Positions 35,967-44,645 are shown, numbered from the stretch's first letter. The stretch: DNA of 64,000 nucleotides from Alphaproteobacteria bacterium (GCA_030425925.1 JAUHZO010000001.1:1-64000); one strand, 5' to 3'. The notes: generated from the sequence alone by a model not told the origin. Program-made: numbers and translations.

Positions 35967-36726
35967 CCTGGCCCTGCTGATCGAGGCCGCGCGCGAGGCG
36001 GGCGGGATCGCCGCCGCGCATTTCGGCGGCACGCTGGACATCCGCCACAAGCCGCAGGATCAAAGCCCGGTCACCCAGGCCGATCTGGCGGTGAACGCGG
36101 CGCTCGAGACGCGGCTGCGCGCCGCCCGGCCCGGCTATGGCTGGCTCAGCGAGGAAAGCCCCGACGACCCTGCCCGGCACCGCGCGGACCGGGTGTTCAT
36201 CGTCGACCCCATCGACGGCACCCGCGCCTTCATCGACGGCGAACGGACCTGGGCGCAGGCGCTGGCAGTGGCGCAGGGCGGGCAGGTCGAGGCGGCGGTG
36301 GTCTACCTGCCCCTGCGCGACAAGCTTTACAGCGCCACGCGGGGCGGCGGGGCGCGGCTGAACGGGGTGCCCATCGGGGTCTCTGCCAACGCCGCGCCGG
36401 ATCAGGCCGAGGTGCTGGCGACCCGTCCGAATTTCGACCCGGCGCACTGGCCCGGCGGGCTGCCCCGGATGAAGCGCAACCACCGCCCGTCGCTGGCCTA
36501 CCGCCTCAGCCTGGTGGCCGAGGGACGGTTCGACGCGATGTTCACCTTTCGCCCGGCCTGGGAATGGGACATCGCCGCGGGCAGCTTGATCCTGGCCGAG
36601 GCCGGTGCCCGCGTCACCGACCGCCGCGGCGCGCCGTTGCGCTTCAACAACCCGCATCCGCAGACCGATGGCGTGCTGGGGGCCAACCCGCGCCTGCATG
36701 CCGCGCTGCTGGACCGGCTGCTCTGA
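35953..36726 (+). CDS. Inositol monophosphatase / CysQ-like phosphatase
   Basis: A 257-residue Li+-sensitive, Mg-dependent phosphatase. Metal ligands are the Glu pair in YGWLSEESPDD and the signature VDPIDGTRAFIDG; the third Asp lies in AWEWDIAAGSLILAEAGARV. This arrangement fits 3-prime(2-prime),5-prime-bisphosphate nucleotidase (CysQ) or inositol monophosphatase; I cannot choose between them. It uses a TTG start inside the end of the TldE gene (14-bp overlap), so translation is coupled. It belongs to a run ending in waaA and lpxK. Confidence 0.9.
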   Translation: MPASDLALLIEAAREAGGIAAAHFGGTLDIRHKPQDQSPVTQADLAVNAALETRLRAARPGYGWLSEESPDDPARHRADRVFIVDPIDGTRAFIDGERTWAQALAVAQGGQVEAAVVYLPLRDKLYSATRGGGARLNGVPIGVSANAAPDQAEVLATRPNFDPAHWPGGLPRMKRNHRPSLAYRLSLVAEGRFDAMFTFRPAWEWDIAAGSLILAEAGARVTDRRGAPLRFNNPHPQTDGVLGANPRLHAALLDRLL

Positions 36727-36812
36727 GCGGCGGCGGCTTGACCGTCGGGACGCATCGGCTACGGTCGGCGCAAGTTGTGGCCCGGCACCGAACCCCGCGA
36801 AAGGACCTGCCC

Positions 36813-37052
36813 ATGCAACGCCTGCATCTTGTCTTTGGCGGCGAACTGGTCGACCCGACCGGGACGCGGTTCCGCGACGTCGACGACATTCACATCGTCG
36901 GCATCTTCCCCAATTACCAGGCCGCCTATGACGCCTGGAAGGCCGAGGCACAGCGCACCGTGGACAATGCCCACATGCGCTATTTCATCGCCCATCTGCA
37001 CCGCCTGCGCGATGAAGAGGCCGAGGTGTCCCCGACCGAGGAACTGGGCTGA
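36813..37052 (+). CDS. DUF4170-type small protein
   Basis: A 79-residue acidic protein beginning MQRLHLVFGGELVDP and containing DIHIVGIFPNYQAAYDAWKAEAQRTVDNAHMRYFIAHLHRL. This is the DUF4170 pattern of small alphaproteobacterial proteins found next to waaA. It has no signal or membrane segment. Function is unknown; the position directly before waaA (stop at 37052, waaA start at 37060) suggests a link with Kdo transfer or lipid A assembly, which is inference. Confidence 0.85.
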   Translation: MQRLHLVFGGELVDPTGTRFRDVDDIHIVGIFPNYQAAYDAWKAEAQRTVDNAHMRYFIAHLHRLRDEEAEVSPTEELG

Positions 37053-37059
37053 GCGTCGC

Positions 37060-38265
37060 GTGCAGGGCGGGCTGAGCCTGAAGGCCTATCTGGCCCTGTC
37101 GCGTCGCGGATCACCCACGGCCCCTGCCCCGGCCCCCATCGCGCACAGCGACGGGCCGGTGATCTGGGCACATGCGCCCGACACCGAAACCGCCCGCGCC
37201 CTGACCCGGATCGCCGGTCGGGTGCGCCAGCAATTCCCCGAGGCGACCTTCGTGCTGTCCGGCGCGGCGGTGTCCGGCATGGCCGAGGACCGCCGCGACC
37301 TGCCGCCCGACACCAGCCGCGAAGCCGCCGCCTATGTCGCCGCGCTGTCCCCCGAGGTGGTGTTGTGGTGCGGCAACGCGCTGCGCCCCGCGTTGCTGAC
37401 CACCTGCCGCGCCCATGGCGCCCGGATGATTGCCCTGAACGCCGCCGACGCGCCGTTCCGCACCCCGGCGCCGCGCTGGCTGCCCGATCCCGCTCCGGCC
37501 ACGCTGGCGGTCTTTGACCGGGTCCACGCGGTTTCGGATCCGGCACTGCGGCGGCTGCGGCGGCTTGGGGTCGAAACCGGACGGCTGCGGGCCAGCGGGC
37601 CGCTCATCGACGCCGGTCTGCCGCTGGACTGTCCCGACACCATGCACGAGGAGGCCTCGGGCCTGCTGGCCGGGCGGCCGGTCTGGCTGGCCGCCCGGGT
37701 GCAGCCGGACGAGGCCGACGAGGTGCTGCGCGCCCATCGCCGCGCCGTGCGGCTGGCGCACCGGCTGCTGCTGGTGCTGGTCCCGGCCGAGGCCCGGCAG
37801 GCGGACACGATCCGCGCCATCGCCGACCGCGCGCAACTGCGGCTCTGTCACTGGGATGCGGGCTATCTGCCGGACGAGAACACCCAGGTGATCCTGGCCG
37901 AGGGCCCTGCCGAACTGGGCCTGTGGTACCGCCTGGCCCCGCTGGCCTTTCTGGGCGGCTCGCTGGTGCCCGGGGCTGGCGGGCACGATCCGTTCGAGGC
38001 GGCGGCGCTGGGGGCGGCGGTGCTCTACGGGCCCAATGTCGGGCAGCATCTGGCGGCCTATTCCCGTCTGGTCGAGGCCGGGGCCGCGCGCATCGTGCGC
38101 GATGCCGAATCGCTGGCCACCGCGGTCTCGCATCTGGTGGCGCCCGATCAGGCCGCGGCGATGGCGCATGCGGGCTGGGACGTGGTGTCATCGGGCGCGG
38201 CGCTGGTGGACGAGATCATGACCGAAATCGGCCAGCGGCTGGACGCGCCCGGAGGTGGCCGCTGA
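37060..38265 (+). CDS. waaA: 3-deoxy-D-manno-octulosonic acid transferase
   Basis: A 401-residue Kdo transferase (WaaA/KdtA) would add Kdo to lipid IVA at the inner membrane. The N-terminal GT-B half has a [10 protein letters not shown] stretch where canonical proteins have W-HA-SVGE; the Glu is kept in TET. The C-terminal half has [42 protein letters not shown], matching the conserved GGS...GGHN.LEP.A.G sugar-nucleotide site. The start is GTG at 37060, the first usable codon after the DUF4170 stop; upstream sequence in frame is antisense to that gene's function. It overlaps lpxK by one base (TGATG). Confidence 0.9.
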   Translation: MQGGLSLKAYLALSRRGSPTAPAPAPIAHSDGPVIWAHAPDTETARALTRIAGRVRQQFPEATFVLSGAAVSGMAEDRRDLPPDTSREAAAYVAALSPEVVLWCGNALRPALLTTCRAHGARMIALNAADAPFRTPAPRWLPDPAPATLAVFDRVHAVSDPALRRLRRLGVETGRLRASGPLIDAGLPLDCPDTMHEEASGLLAGRPVWLAARVQPDEADEVLRAHRRAVRLAHRLLLVLVPAEARQADTIRAIADRAQLRLCHWDAGYLPDENTQVILAEGPAELGLWYRLAPLAFLGGSLVPGAGGHDPFEAAALGAAVLYGPNVGQHLAAYSRLVEAGAARIVRDAESLATAVSHLVAPDQAAAMAHAGWDVVSSGAALVDEIMTEIGQRLDAPGGGR

Positions 38266-39257
38266 TGCGCGCGCCCGGCTTCTGGTTCACCCCGCCGGAG
38301 CGGCCGGCCTGGCAGGCGCGTCTGCTGGCCCCGCTGGGCGCGCTGACCGCCCGCGCCACCGCGCACCGCGTGGCCCGCCCGCCCGCCTGCCGCGCCGGGG
38401 TGCCGGTGATCTGTGTCGGCAATCTCAACGCCGGCGGCACCGGCAAGACCCCCACCGTGATCGCGCTGGTGGAACGGCTGGCCGCACAGGGCCTGGCGGT
38501 CCACGTGATCTCGCGCGGGTATGGCGGCACGCTGACGGGCCCCGTCGCCGTGGACCCGCGCCGCCACCGCGCCGCCGAGGTGGGCGACGAACCGCTGCTC
38601 CTTGCGGCCTTCGCGCCGGTCTGGGTGGCCAGGGACCGCGCCGCGGGCGCGCGCGCCGCCGAGGCCGCGGGCGCGCAGGTGCTGGTTCTGGATGACGGTT
38701 TCCAGAACCCGGCGCTGGCAAAGGATCTGTCGCTGGTGGTGGTGGACGCGGCCACCGGCTTTGGCAACGGCCGCTGCCTGCCCGCCGGGCCCCTGCGAGA
38801 ACCGGTGTCCGCCGGGCTGGCCCGGGCCGATCTGGTGCTGTCGATCGGCGCGCCCGAGGCGCAGCGCGGCTTTGCCGCGCGCTGGGGGGCGGTGCTGCCC
38901 GGCCCGCCGCTCACCGCCGCGCTGGAGCCGCTGCAGACCGGCATGGACTGGGACGGCCTGCCGGTGCTGGCCTTTGCCGGGATCGGCCATCCGGAAAAGA
39001 TGTTTGCCACGCTGCGCGCGCTGGGGGCGGATCTGCGCCAGACCCGGGCGCTGGACGACCACCAGACGCTGACCCCCGCACTGCTGGCGCGGCTGGAAAA
39101 GGATGCCGCGGCGCTGGGGGCGCAGCTTGTCACCACCGAAAAGGACGCGGTGCGCCTGCCCGACGCCTGGCGCCGCAAGGTGCTGACCCTGCCGGTGCGG
39201 CTGCGCTTTGATCAGCCCGCGCGGCTGGACGCCGCGCTGCGGGGCCTGACGGGCTGA
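38265..39257 (+). CDS. lpxK: Tetraacyldisaccharide 4-prime-kinase
   Basis: LpxK phosphorylates the 4-prime position of the lipid A disaccharide at the inner membrane. The 330-residue protein has a membrane-associated N-terminus ([24 protein letters not shown]), the Walker A loop [59 protein letters not shown], and [17 protein letters not shown]. The C-terminal [10 protein letters not shown] and [10 protein letters not shown] are standard. Start overlaps the waaA stop, with GGAGG upstream. Short GC-rich direct repeats (GGGCCGGGTCAG) fill the gap to the next gene. Confidence 0.95.
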   Translation: MRAPGFWFTPPERPAWQARLLAPLGALTARATAHRVARPPACRAGVPVICVGNLNAGGTGKTPTVIALVERLAAQGLAVHVISRGYGGTLTGPVAVDPRRHRAAEVGDEPLLLAAFAPVWVARDRAAGARAAEAAGAQVLVLDDGFQNPALAKDLSLVVVDAATGFGNGRCLPAGPLREPVSAGLARADLVLSIGAPEAQRGFAARWGAVLPGPPLTAALEPLQTGMDWDGLPVLAFAGIGHPEKMFATLRALGADLRQTRALDDHQTLTPALLARLEKDAAALGAQLVTTEKDAVRLPDAWRRKVLTLPVRLRFDQPARLDAALRGLTG

Positions 39258-39312
39258 ACCGGGGCTGGGCGCGGACACGGGCCGGGTCAGGGGCCGGGTC
39301 AGGGGGGCCGGG

Positions 39313-40173
39313 CTATTCCGCCGCCAGGTGAATGTCGCGATGGCCCAGCGCCGCGATTTCTGCGATCACCCCGCGCAACAGCCTGCGGAAGGCGTGGAAA
39401 TTGGCGTTGGGCCGGATCGCCGCCTCGTCCATGTAGACCGACCGGTCGATCTCGACCTGGACGGCATGCTGGCGGCGCGAGGGGCGGCCGTAATGCTGCG
39501 TCGTGAAGGCCCCGGCAAACGGCGTGTTGCGCGCCACCACCAGCCCGGCGGCGGCAAAGGCGGCCTCGATCCGCTCCACGATCTCGGGCGCGGCCGAAGC
39601 ACCGAAGCGGTCGCCGATGACGATCTCGGGCCGGGGCATCCCGCTGCGCAGGCTGCTTTCGATGGCCTCGTGCGGCATCGAGTGGCAATCGATCAGGATC
39701 GCCTCGCCAAAGCGCGAATGCGCACGGGTCAGCAGCCTTTGCAGCTGCGTGTGATAGGGCACCCAGATGCTGGCGATGCGGCGTTCGGCTTCGGTGCGGG
39801 GCATCTTGCCGCGATAGATCGCCCGACCGTTGGCCACCACGCGCGGGATCACGCCCAGCCCGCTGGCCACCCGCGGATTGTGCCCGGCCCGCCGCACCCC
39901 GTCGATCAGCGCCGGGTCCAGTTCGTCGCTGGCGCGGTTGAGGTCGATGAAGGCGCGCGGCGCGCCGGCACGCAGCAGCGGCGCGCCGAATTGCGGCGCG
40001 CAGTCGAACAGCCGGTCGACATAGGCGTCTTCCGAGGTGCGGATGGTGCGTTCGTCCAGCACGGTACCGCGCAGGAACGACCACGGGTAATCTCGCCCGG
40101 AATGGGGCGAGGCAAAGACCACGCAAGAGGTGGCCACGTCCGGTTCGTGCAGGTGGTACGCGGTCTTGGGCAT
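39313..40173 (-). CDS. N-formylglutamate amidohydrolase family protein
   Basis: A 286-residue zinc-dependent hydrolase of the HutG/FGase type. Motifs include VVFASPHSGRDYP near the N-terminus, DAYVDRLFDCAPQFGAPLLRA, FIDLNRASDELDP, ILIDCHSMP and the C-terminal VQVEIDRSVYMDE. Enzymes of this family release formate from N-formyl-glutamate in histidine breakdown, but members without a hut cluster nearby, as here, may act on other N-acyl amino acids. I chose the ATG at 40173 with AAGGA upstream rather than 40197. Confidence 0.9.
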   Translation of the reverse strand: MPKTAYHLHEPDVATSCVVFASPHSGRDYPWSFLRGTVLDERTIRTSEDAYVDRLFDCAPQFGAPLLRAGAPRAFIDLNRASDELDPALIDGVRRAGHNPRVASGLGVIPRVVANGRAIYRGKMPRTEAERRIASIWVPYHTQLQRLLTRAHSRFGEAILIDCHSMPHEAIESSLRSGMPRPEIVIGDRFGASAAPEIVERIEAAFAAAGLVVARNTPFAGAFTTQHYGRPSRRQHAVQVEIDRSVYMDEAAIRPNANFHAFRRLLRGVIAEIAALGHRDIHLAAE

Positions 40174-40226
40174 CACGTTTCCTTCCCGACGCAACATAGC
40201 GCCTTTTGCCGCAATGCCAAAAGCCC

Positions 40227-40255
40227 TTGATCCCTGTTTCGACTCCTTTTATAGA
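40227..40255 (+). promoter_or_regulatory. Sigma-70-like promoter of tRNA-Val
   Basis: TTGATC (40227-40232), a 17-base spacer, and TATAGA (40250-40255). The expected start is near 40262, giving a leader of about 60 bases before the tRNA. Confidence 0.75.
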
Positions 40256-40322
40256 CGCTCCACCGGCGCGGACTTCCGCGCCCCGTTTCTTTGCGGGGTA
40301 GACGAATTCCTGTCGGCCATAC

Positions 40323-40397
40323 GGGCGGTTAGCTCAGCGGTAGAGCACTTCGTTGACATCGAAGGGGTCACTGGTTCGATCCCAGTATCGCCCACCA
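40323..40397 (+). tRNA. tRNA-Val (anticodon GAC)
   Basis: A complete cloverleaf can be drawn. The acceptor stem pairs GGGCGGT with ATCGCCC, the D stem is GCTC/GAGC, and the anticodon stem CTTCG/CGAAG encloses loop TTGACAT, with anticodon GAC reading GUC/GUU. The T arm is ACTGG-TTCGATC-CCAGT, with discriminator A and an encoded CCA. Length is 75 bases. Confidence 0.97.
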
Positions 40398-40409
40398 TGG
40401 AAATCATCG

Positions 40410-40429
40410 CGCCGGGACAGGTCCCGGCG
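40410..40429. terminator. Hairpin after tRNA-Val
   Basis: CGCCGGGAC-AG-GTCCCGGCG starts 13 bases after the tRNA 3-prime end. It lacks a T tract, so it may serve as a processing or pausing hairpin rather than a full terminator. Confidence 0.45.
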
Positions 40430-40485
40430 TCAACGCAACAAGGCAGGCGCATGCCGCGCCGCGACGATCCTGAGGAGAGCCACCG

Positions 40486-40611
40486 ATGAAGGTTGCAAAC
40501 TCGCTCCGTTCGCTCAAGAAGCGCCATCGCGACTGCCGCGTTGTGCGCCGCAAGGGCCGCGTCTACGTCATCAACAAGACGCAGCGCCGTTTCAAGGCCC
40601 GCCAGGGCTGA
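40486..40611 (+). CDS. rpmJ: 50S ribosomal protein L36, zinc-free form
   Basis: A 41-residue basic protein starting [20 protein letters not shown] and ending [13 protein letters not shown] is a clear bL36. It has a single cysteine and so lacks the CxxC...C..H zinc ribbon; this is the zinc-independent paralogue type usual in alphaproteobacteria. A GAGGAGA ribosome site precedes the ATG and a strong intrinsic terminator follows 20 bases after the stop. Confidence 0.96.
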   Translation: MKVANSLRSLKKRHRDCRVVRRKGRVYVINKTQRRFKARQG

Positions 40612-40631
40612 GACGACCGGACAGTCACGCG

Positions 40632-40661
40632 AAAAAGGCCGCCCTCCGGGGCGGCCTTTTT
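40632..40661 (+). terminator. Intrinsic terminator of rpmJ
   Basis: A stem AAAAAGGCCGCCC / GGGCGGCCTTTTT with loop TCCG, ending in five T residues, 20 bases after the rpmJ stop. Confidence 0.95.
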
Positions 40662-40709
40662 CCGTGCTGCCCCCGGTCGCCGCCCGATCACGCCCGGCCC
40701 GGTCCGCCG

Positions 40710-40765
40710 GTAGGGTGCGCTACAGCGCACCATCCGCAGCGCACCATCCGCAGCGCACCATCCGC
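40710..40765. repeat. GTAG-hairpin followed by three 14-bp direct repeats
   Basis: GTAGGGTGCGC-TACA-GCGCACC forms a hairpin (stem 40714-40720 with 40725-40731), with the same GTAG-plus-hairpin layout as the 25-bp REP-like unit. AGCGCACCATCCGC is then repeated three times head to tail (40724-40765). It sits between the rpmJ terminator and the next gene's 3-prime end. Confidence 0.85.
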
Positions 40766-40786
40766 CGCACCAGACCGCACCACGCC

Positions 40787-42475
40787 TCAGTCGCTCCGCA
40801 ACAGCCCCCCCGCCAGCAGCCAGGCCACGGTTTCCTGGTCGATATAACCGGTCACGGCGATGTTGCGGTATTGCTGGAACTGCCGGATCGCGCGGCGGGT
40901 GCGTTCGTCAAAGGTGCCGTCCACCGCGCCCGGCTCCAGCCCCAGCTGGGCCAGCCGGGTCTCGGCCAGGCGCCGGGCGACGGGGTTGAGCCCCAGCGCC
41001 TCTTCCGCCGCCCTGGCCCGCGCCACCGCATCGGCGTTCTGCGCAGCCCGGCGCAGTTCGGCGATGCGCGCATTGGCTTCGGCGGCAAAGGCCCCTTGCG
41101 GAAAGTTCTCCAGATAGGCCTGGTAGCCGGCAATCGTGTCCGCCTCGCGCGCGCGGTCCCAGTTGCGCCGGTCGCGGGCGGCGGCGCGGTCGGCCCGGCG
41201 CGCCTCGAGCGTGGCCAGAAGCTCTTGCGCACGTTCGGCAAACAGCCCCTCGGGAAAGCGTTCGAGATAGGTGCGCAGCCCCTCCTCGTCGCCGCGGCCC
41301 TCGACCTCTTGCCACAGCGCGCGGTCCTGGCGGCGTTCTTCCTCCTGACGCTGCCGCGCCTCTTCTTCCAGCTCGGCGGCCCGCCGCGTCGCCTGGTTGT
41401 CCAGGCGCGCGATCTGGATCTGGTTCAGGTATCCGCTTTCGCGCAGCCCCGTCGCCGCCTGCCAGTCGCGGATCGCCCGGCGCGTGCCCTGGCCAAAGAT
41501 GCCGTCCACCCCGCGCGTGTTGTAGCCCAGCACCGTCAGATCGCGCTGGATTTCGCGGCGCTGGTCGCGGCTGAGCTCCAGCGTCTCCTCGCCGCGGCGG
41601 GCGCGGTACAGGGGGTCGGTCTCGATGGCGTTCAGGCGCTGGCGGGCCGCGGCGGCAAAGGCCCCTTCGGCAAACCCCTCGAGATAGGTGCGGTAGCCTT
41701 CGGCCGTATCCGCGGCCTGTGCCAGCCGCCACGCAGCCTCGTCTGCCGCGCGGTCATAGGCCGGAGCGTCCTGGTCCTGCGGCGCGGGATCGGGCGCGGG
41801 CGGCTCGGCCACCGGTTCGGGAAAGGACAGCCGGAAGCCCGCGGGCGCATAGCCCTCCATCACCAGCCCCAGCCGCGCCGCCGCGCGGCCCAGCGCATGT
41901 TCGTTGCGCGACAGGTGATCGGCGGTAAAGCGCGCCACCTCGGAGGACGGCCCGCGGATCACCGTCACCCCCTGCGGGATGTCCAGCACGCCCAGCCCCG
42001 GCCGGAAATAGGCCGTCTCGGCCATGTCCAGCGCCGCCTCGCCCAGCACCAGCACCGCGCGCCCCGGCACCGTGGCCAGCGCCGCCATCACCAGATCGAC
42101 CGGCAGCGCCCCGGCCAGTACCGCACCGGGCGTGACATCGTCCGCCCCGTCACTTTCGGCGGGCAGCAGATAGGCCCCGGCGGCGCTGTGCACGAACCCG
42201 CCGGTCAACACCACCACCAGCGTGGCATTGGGATCCTCGCGCCCGTCGAGAAAGCGGACAAAGACGTTGCGCATCTTCGCCGCGTTCAACGCCTCGCCCG
42301 ACACCACGTCAAAGCCGTTCTCGCGCAGCGCCTCGACGATCACGCCGCTTTCGTCGCTGCCCGACAGCACGCCACCTCCGACCTCGGCATTGCGGATGAT
42401 CAACGCATTGCCATCCGCAAGCGCGGGCACAGCCAGACAACCGGCAAGAAGGGCGGATGACAGAATGTTGCGCAT
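40787..42475 (-). CDS. Exported degenerate caspase-like protein with peptidoglycan-binding domains
   Basis: A 562-residue protein with a signal peptide (1-21, VPALAD). Residues 24-160 resemble the caspase/peptidase C14 fold (NALIIRNAEVG, VIVEALRENGFDVVSG, LNAAKMRNVFVRF, GAYLLPAESD), but the catalytic His and Cys positions read TGGFV (91-95) and LGEAAL (145-150), so it is likely an inactive pseudo-protease. A Pro-rich linker follows. Three short repeats with consensus DT..GY..YLE.FP.G.FA (247-285, 386-424, 438-475) alternate with two PG_binding_1 modules (305-355 and 502-556: AVDGTFDERTRRAIRQFQ). A coiled coil lies at 363-387. A periplasmic, wall-associated scaffold is the best guess. Confidence 0.85.
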   Translation of the reverse strand: MRNILSSALLAGCLAVPALADGNALIIRNAEVGGGVLSGSDESGVIVEALRENGFDVVSGEALNAAKMRNVFVRFLDGREDPNATLVVVLTGGFVHSAAGAYLLPAESDGADDVTPGAVLAGALPVDLVMAALATVPGRAVLVLGEAALDMAETAYFRPGLGVLDIPQGVTVIRGPSSEVARFTADHLSRNEHALGRAAARLGLVMEGYAPAGFRLSFPEPVAEPPAPDPAPQDQDAPAYDRAADEAAWRLAQAADTAEGYRTYLEGFAEGAFAAAARQRLNAIETDPLYRARRGEETLELSRDQRREIQRDLTVLGYNTRGVDGIFGQGTRRAIRDWQAATGLRESGYLNQIQIARLDNQATRRAAELEEEARQRQEEERRQDRALWQEVEGRGDEEGLRTYLERFPEGLFAERAQELLATLEARRADRAAARDRRNWDRAREADTIAGYQAYLENFPQGAFAAEANARIAELRRAAQNADAVARARAAEEALGLNPVARRLAETRLAQLGLEPGAVDGTFDERTRRAIRQFQQYRNIAVTGYIDQETVAWLLAGGLLRSD

Positions 42476-42537
42476 GTCAGGACCTCCTGGTTTGCGCAAA
42501 GCCTAACCCAGCCACCCCCACCGGCACAGGGGGAATG

Positions 42538-43710
42538 TCAGTCGTATTTGCGCCGGTCCTCGATCACCAACCCGTCGCGCGGCAATCCGCCGACCGCAAC
42601 CAGCTCCACCCGGCCCCTGAGCTTGAGCACATCGGCAATGCTCGCTTCATAGGCCGTGGGATCGGTGGCCCCCGTCTCCAGTTGCACCGTCATCACGTCC
42701 ATCTCGCCCTCGCGCTCGGCAATGACGCGGGCGCGGTCCACCTCGGGATGGCGCGCCACCAGTTGCGCCACCTGCTCGGGACGCACGAACATGCCCTTGA
42801 TCTTGGTGGTCTGGTCCGCCCGGCCCATCCAGCCCTTGATGCGGGTGTTGGTGCGCCCGCAGGGGCTTGCCCCCGGCAGGATCGCGCTCAGATCGCCGGT
42901 GGCGAAACGGATCAGCGGGTAATCGGGGTTGAGCGTGGTCACCACGACCTCGCCCACCTCGCCCTCGGGCACCGGATCGCCCGTGCCCGGCGTCACGATT
43001 TCCACCAGCACGCCCTCATCGAGGATCATCCCCTCCATCGCAGGCGATTCGTAGGCGATGTTCCCCAGATCGGCCGTGGCGTAACACTGCAGGCAGGCAA
43101 TACCCCGATCGGCGTAATACTGCCGAAGCGAGGGGAACAGCGCGCCGCCCCCCACGCCCGCGCGCGTGATCCCGAGCGCATAGCCCAGCTCGTCGGCCTT
43201 CTCCAGGATCACCTTGAGGTAATCCGGCGTGCCCGCATAGGCCGTCACCCCCACATCGCGCGCCGCACGCGCCTGCAGCTCGGTCTGGCCGGTGCCCGCG
43301 GGCAGCACCGCCGCGCCCACGGCCCGCGCGCCGTTCTCGAAAATCATCCCCGCCGGCGTCAGGTGGTAACCAAAGCAGTTCTGCACGATATCCCCGGCCC
43401 CGATGCCGCAGGCATGCAGGAACCGCCCCATGCGCCACCAGTCATGGCCGACCCCACCCGGCTCGTAGATCGGCCCGGGGCTCTGGAACACATGCGCGAG
43501 GTTCGACACCGGCAAACCGCCGAATGGCGGCTGTTCGGCCTGCCGCGCCGCAAGATCCGCCTTGCGCAGCACCGGCAGCGCCTTCAGCCCCGCCAGGTCC
43601 TCCAGCGGGTCCATGCCGTGCCGGGCCAGCTGCGCGTTCAGCGCGCCAAGCTGCGCCGCCGCGCGGGCATCCTGCGAACGGGTTTCCAGATCGTCGAAAT
43701 AGGTGCTCAT
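42538..43710 (-). CDS. PaaK-type phenylacetate-CoA ligase family protein
   Basis: A 390-residue AMP-forming ligase of the PaaK group, which activates aryl or short carboxylic acids with ATP and CoA. Features: VFQSPGPIYEPGGVGHDWWRMGRFLHACG, NCFGYHLTPAGMIFENGARAVGAAVLPAGTGQTE (nucleotide loop), YAGTPDYLKVILEKA, GEVGEVVVTTLNPDYPLIRFATGD and DQTTKIKGMFVRPEQVAQL with the C-terminal catalytic Lys region. It is somewhat shorter than PaaK (about 430). The true substrate is unknown. It lies beyond livF, separated by an oppositely oriented gene, and has a second, unrelated CoA ligase at the other end of the cluster. Confidence 0.9.
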   Translation of the reverse strand: MSTYFDDLETRSQDARAAAQLGALNAQLARHGMDPLEDLAGLKALPVLRKADLAARQAEQPPFGGLPVSNLAHVFQSPGPIYEPGGVGHDWWRMGRFLHACGIGAGDIVQNCFGYHLTPAGMIFENGARAVGAAVLPAGTGQTELQARAARDVGVTAYAGTPDYLKVILEKADELGYALGITRAGVGGGALFPSLRQYYADRGIACLQCYATADLGNIAYESPAMEGMILDEGVLVEIVTPGTGDPVPEGEVGEVVVTTLNPDYPLIRFATGDLSAILPGASPCGRTNTRIKGWMGRADQTTKIKGMFVRPEQVAQLVARHPEVDRARVIAEREGEMDVMTVQLETGATDPTAYEASIADVLKLRGRVELVAVGGLPRDGLVIEDRRKYD

Positions 43711-43832
43711 CGCGCCCTCCGTATCGGTTTGGTCCGGGGCCGCCGCAGGGCGCGCCCACTTGATTCAGGACAAGGTTTCCCCCGATCCTGTGCCATAAAA
43801 TTGTGCAGACATGCGACAGGGGAGAGACCGTC

Positions 43833-44645
43833 ATGTCCGAGTTCGACAACCGCATCCGCTTTCTCGACGACCTCAAGGTCATGGACACGGATTTCTCGGA
43901 CTTCCATTTCGACAGCACCGCCACGGTGAACCGCTTCTACGACCGGATCGAGGACCGGATCGCCGCCACCGGCGAGGATCTGTGGTTCTTCCTCGTCAAC
44001 CTGCACGGCATGCGCATCGACCCGCCCGCCTGGGTGGCCTATGCGCGCCGCGGCAAGGCGCTGAACCTGGCGCATTCCATGGGATCGGTGCGCTATGACG
44101 CCTCGCCCGAAACCGCGGCGCAGATCAGGCGCGCGGCACAGACCGAAGCGTTTGACCCCAACCTCTTCACCAACCGCGACGACGCGCTGGCGCGCATCGC
44201 CCGCCTGCCGTCCCGGCGCCGCACCCGCATCCGGCAAGACGCCAACTATACCGAAGACGACTTTCGCCGCCGCATCGCGTTCGACACCGAAAACCGGATC
44301 ATGGAAGTGGATTTTTCGCATTTCACCTTCCACCACTCGCGCGACGTGAACGAGTTCTACGACCATATCGAGGCGCGCATCGCCCAGAGCGGCCAGCCGA
44401 AATGGTTCTTCCTGATCGATTACGAAGGCTGCCGGATCGACCCGGCGGCCTGGGTGGCCTACGCCCATCGCGGCAAGACGCTGAACCTCGCCGCCTCGCT
44501 GGGGTCGGTGCGCTTTGCCCCGGGTTCCGAGACCGAGGCCGAGATCCGCATGCGCGCCGAAAGCCGGGATTACCGCCCCAACATCCGCAACACCCGCGAC
44601 GAGGCCCTGGCCCGGATCGCGGAAATGCGGCTGGAACTGGCCTGA
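43833..44645 (+). CDS. Protein with internally duplicated uncharacterised domain
   Basis: A 270-residue soluble protein made of two copies of one domain, residues 6-126 and 146-266, offset by exactly 140 residues. Matching segments are VNRFYDRIEDRIAATG / VNEFYDHIEARIAQSG, WFFLVNLHGMRIDPPAWVAY / WFFLIDYEGCRIDPAAWVAY, RRGKALNLAHSMGSVRY / HRGKTLNLAASLGSVRF and NRDDALARIARL / TRDEALARIAEM. No signal or membrane segment. I do not recognise the family; the beta-alpha pattern with a central WFFL strand is reminiscent of STAS/SpoIIAA-like folds, a weak guess. It is divergent from the PaaK-like gene and convergent with livF. Confidence 0.88.
   Translation: MSEFDNRIRFLDDLKVMDTDFSDFHFDSTATVNRFYDRIEDRIAATGEDLWFFLVNLHGMRIDPPAWVAYARRGKALNLAHSMGSVRYDASPETAAQIRRAAQTEAFDPNLFTNRDDALARIARLPSRRRTRIRQDANYTEDDFRRRIAFDTENRIMEVDFSHFTFHHSRDVNEFYDHIEARIAQSGQPKWFFLIDYEGCRIDPAAWVAYAHRGKTLNLAASLGSVRFAPGSETEAEIRMRAESRDYRPNIRNTRDEALARIAEMRLELA

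Noticed and set aside
40724-40765. Three short direct repeats considered as a CRISPR start
   Set aside because: The 14-bp units are contiguous with no spacers and no cas genes lie nearby.
43803-43832. Upstream TTG start for the duplicated-domain protein
   Set aside because: The added ten residues are not part of either repeat, and the AGGGGAGAG site favours the ATG at 43833.
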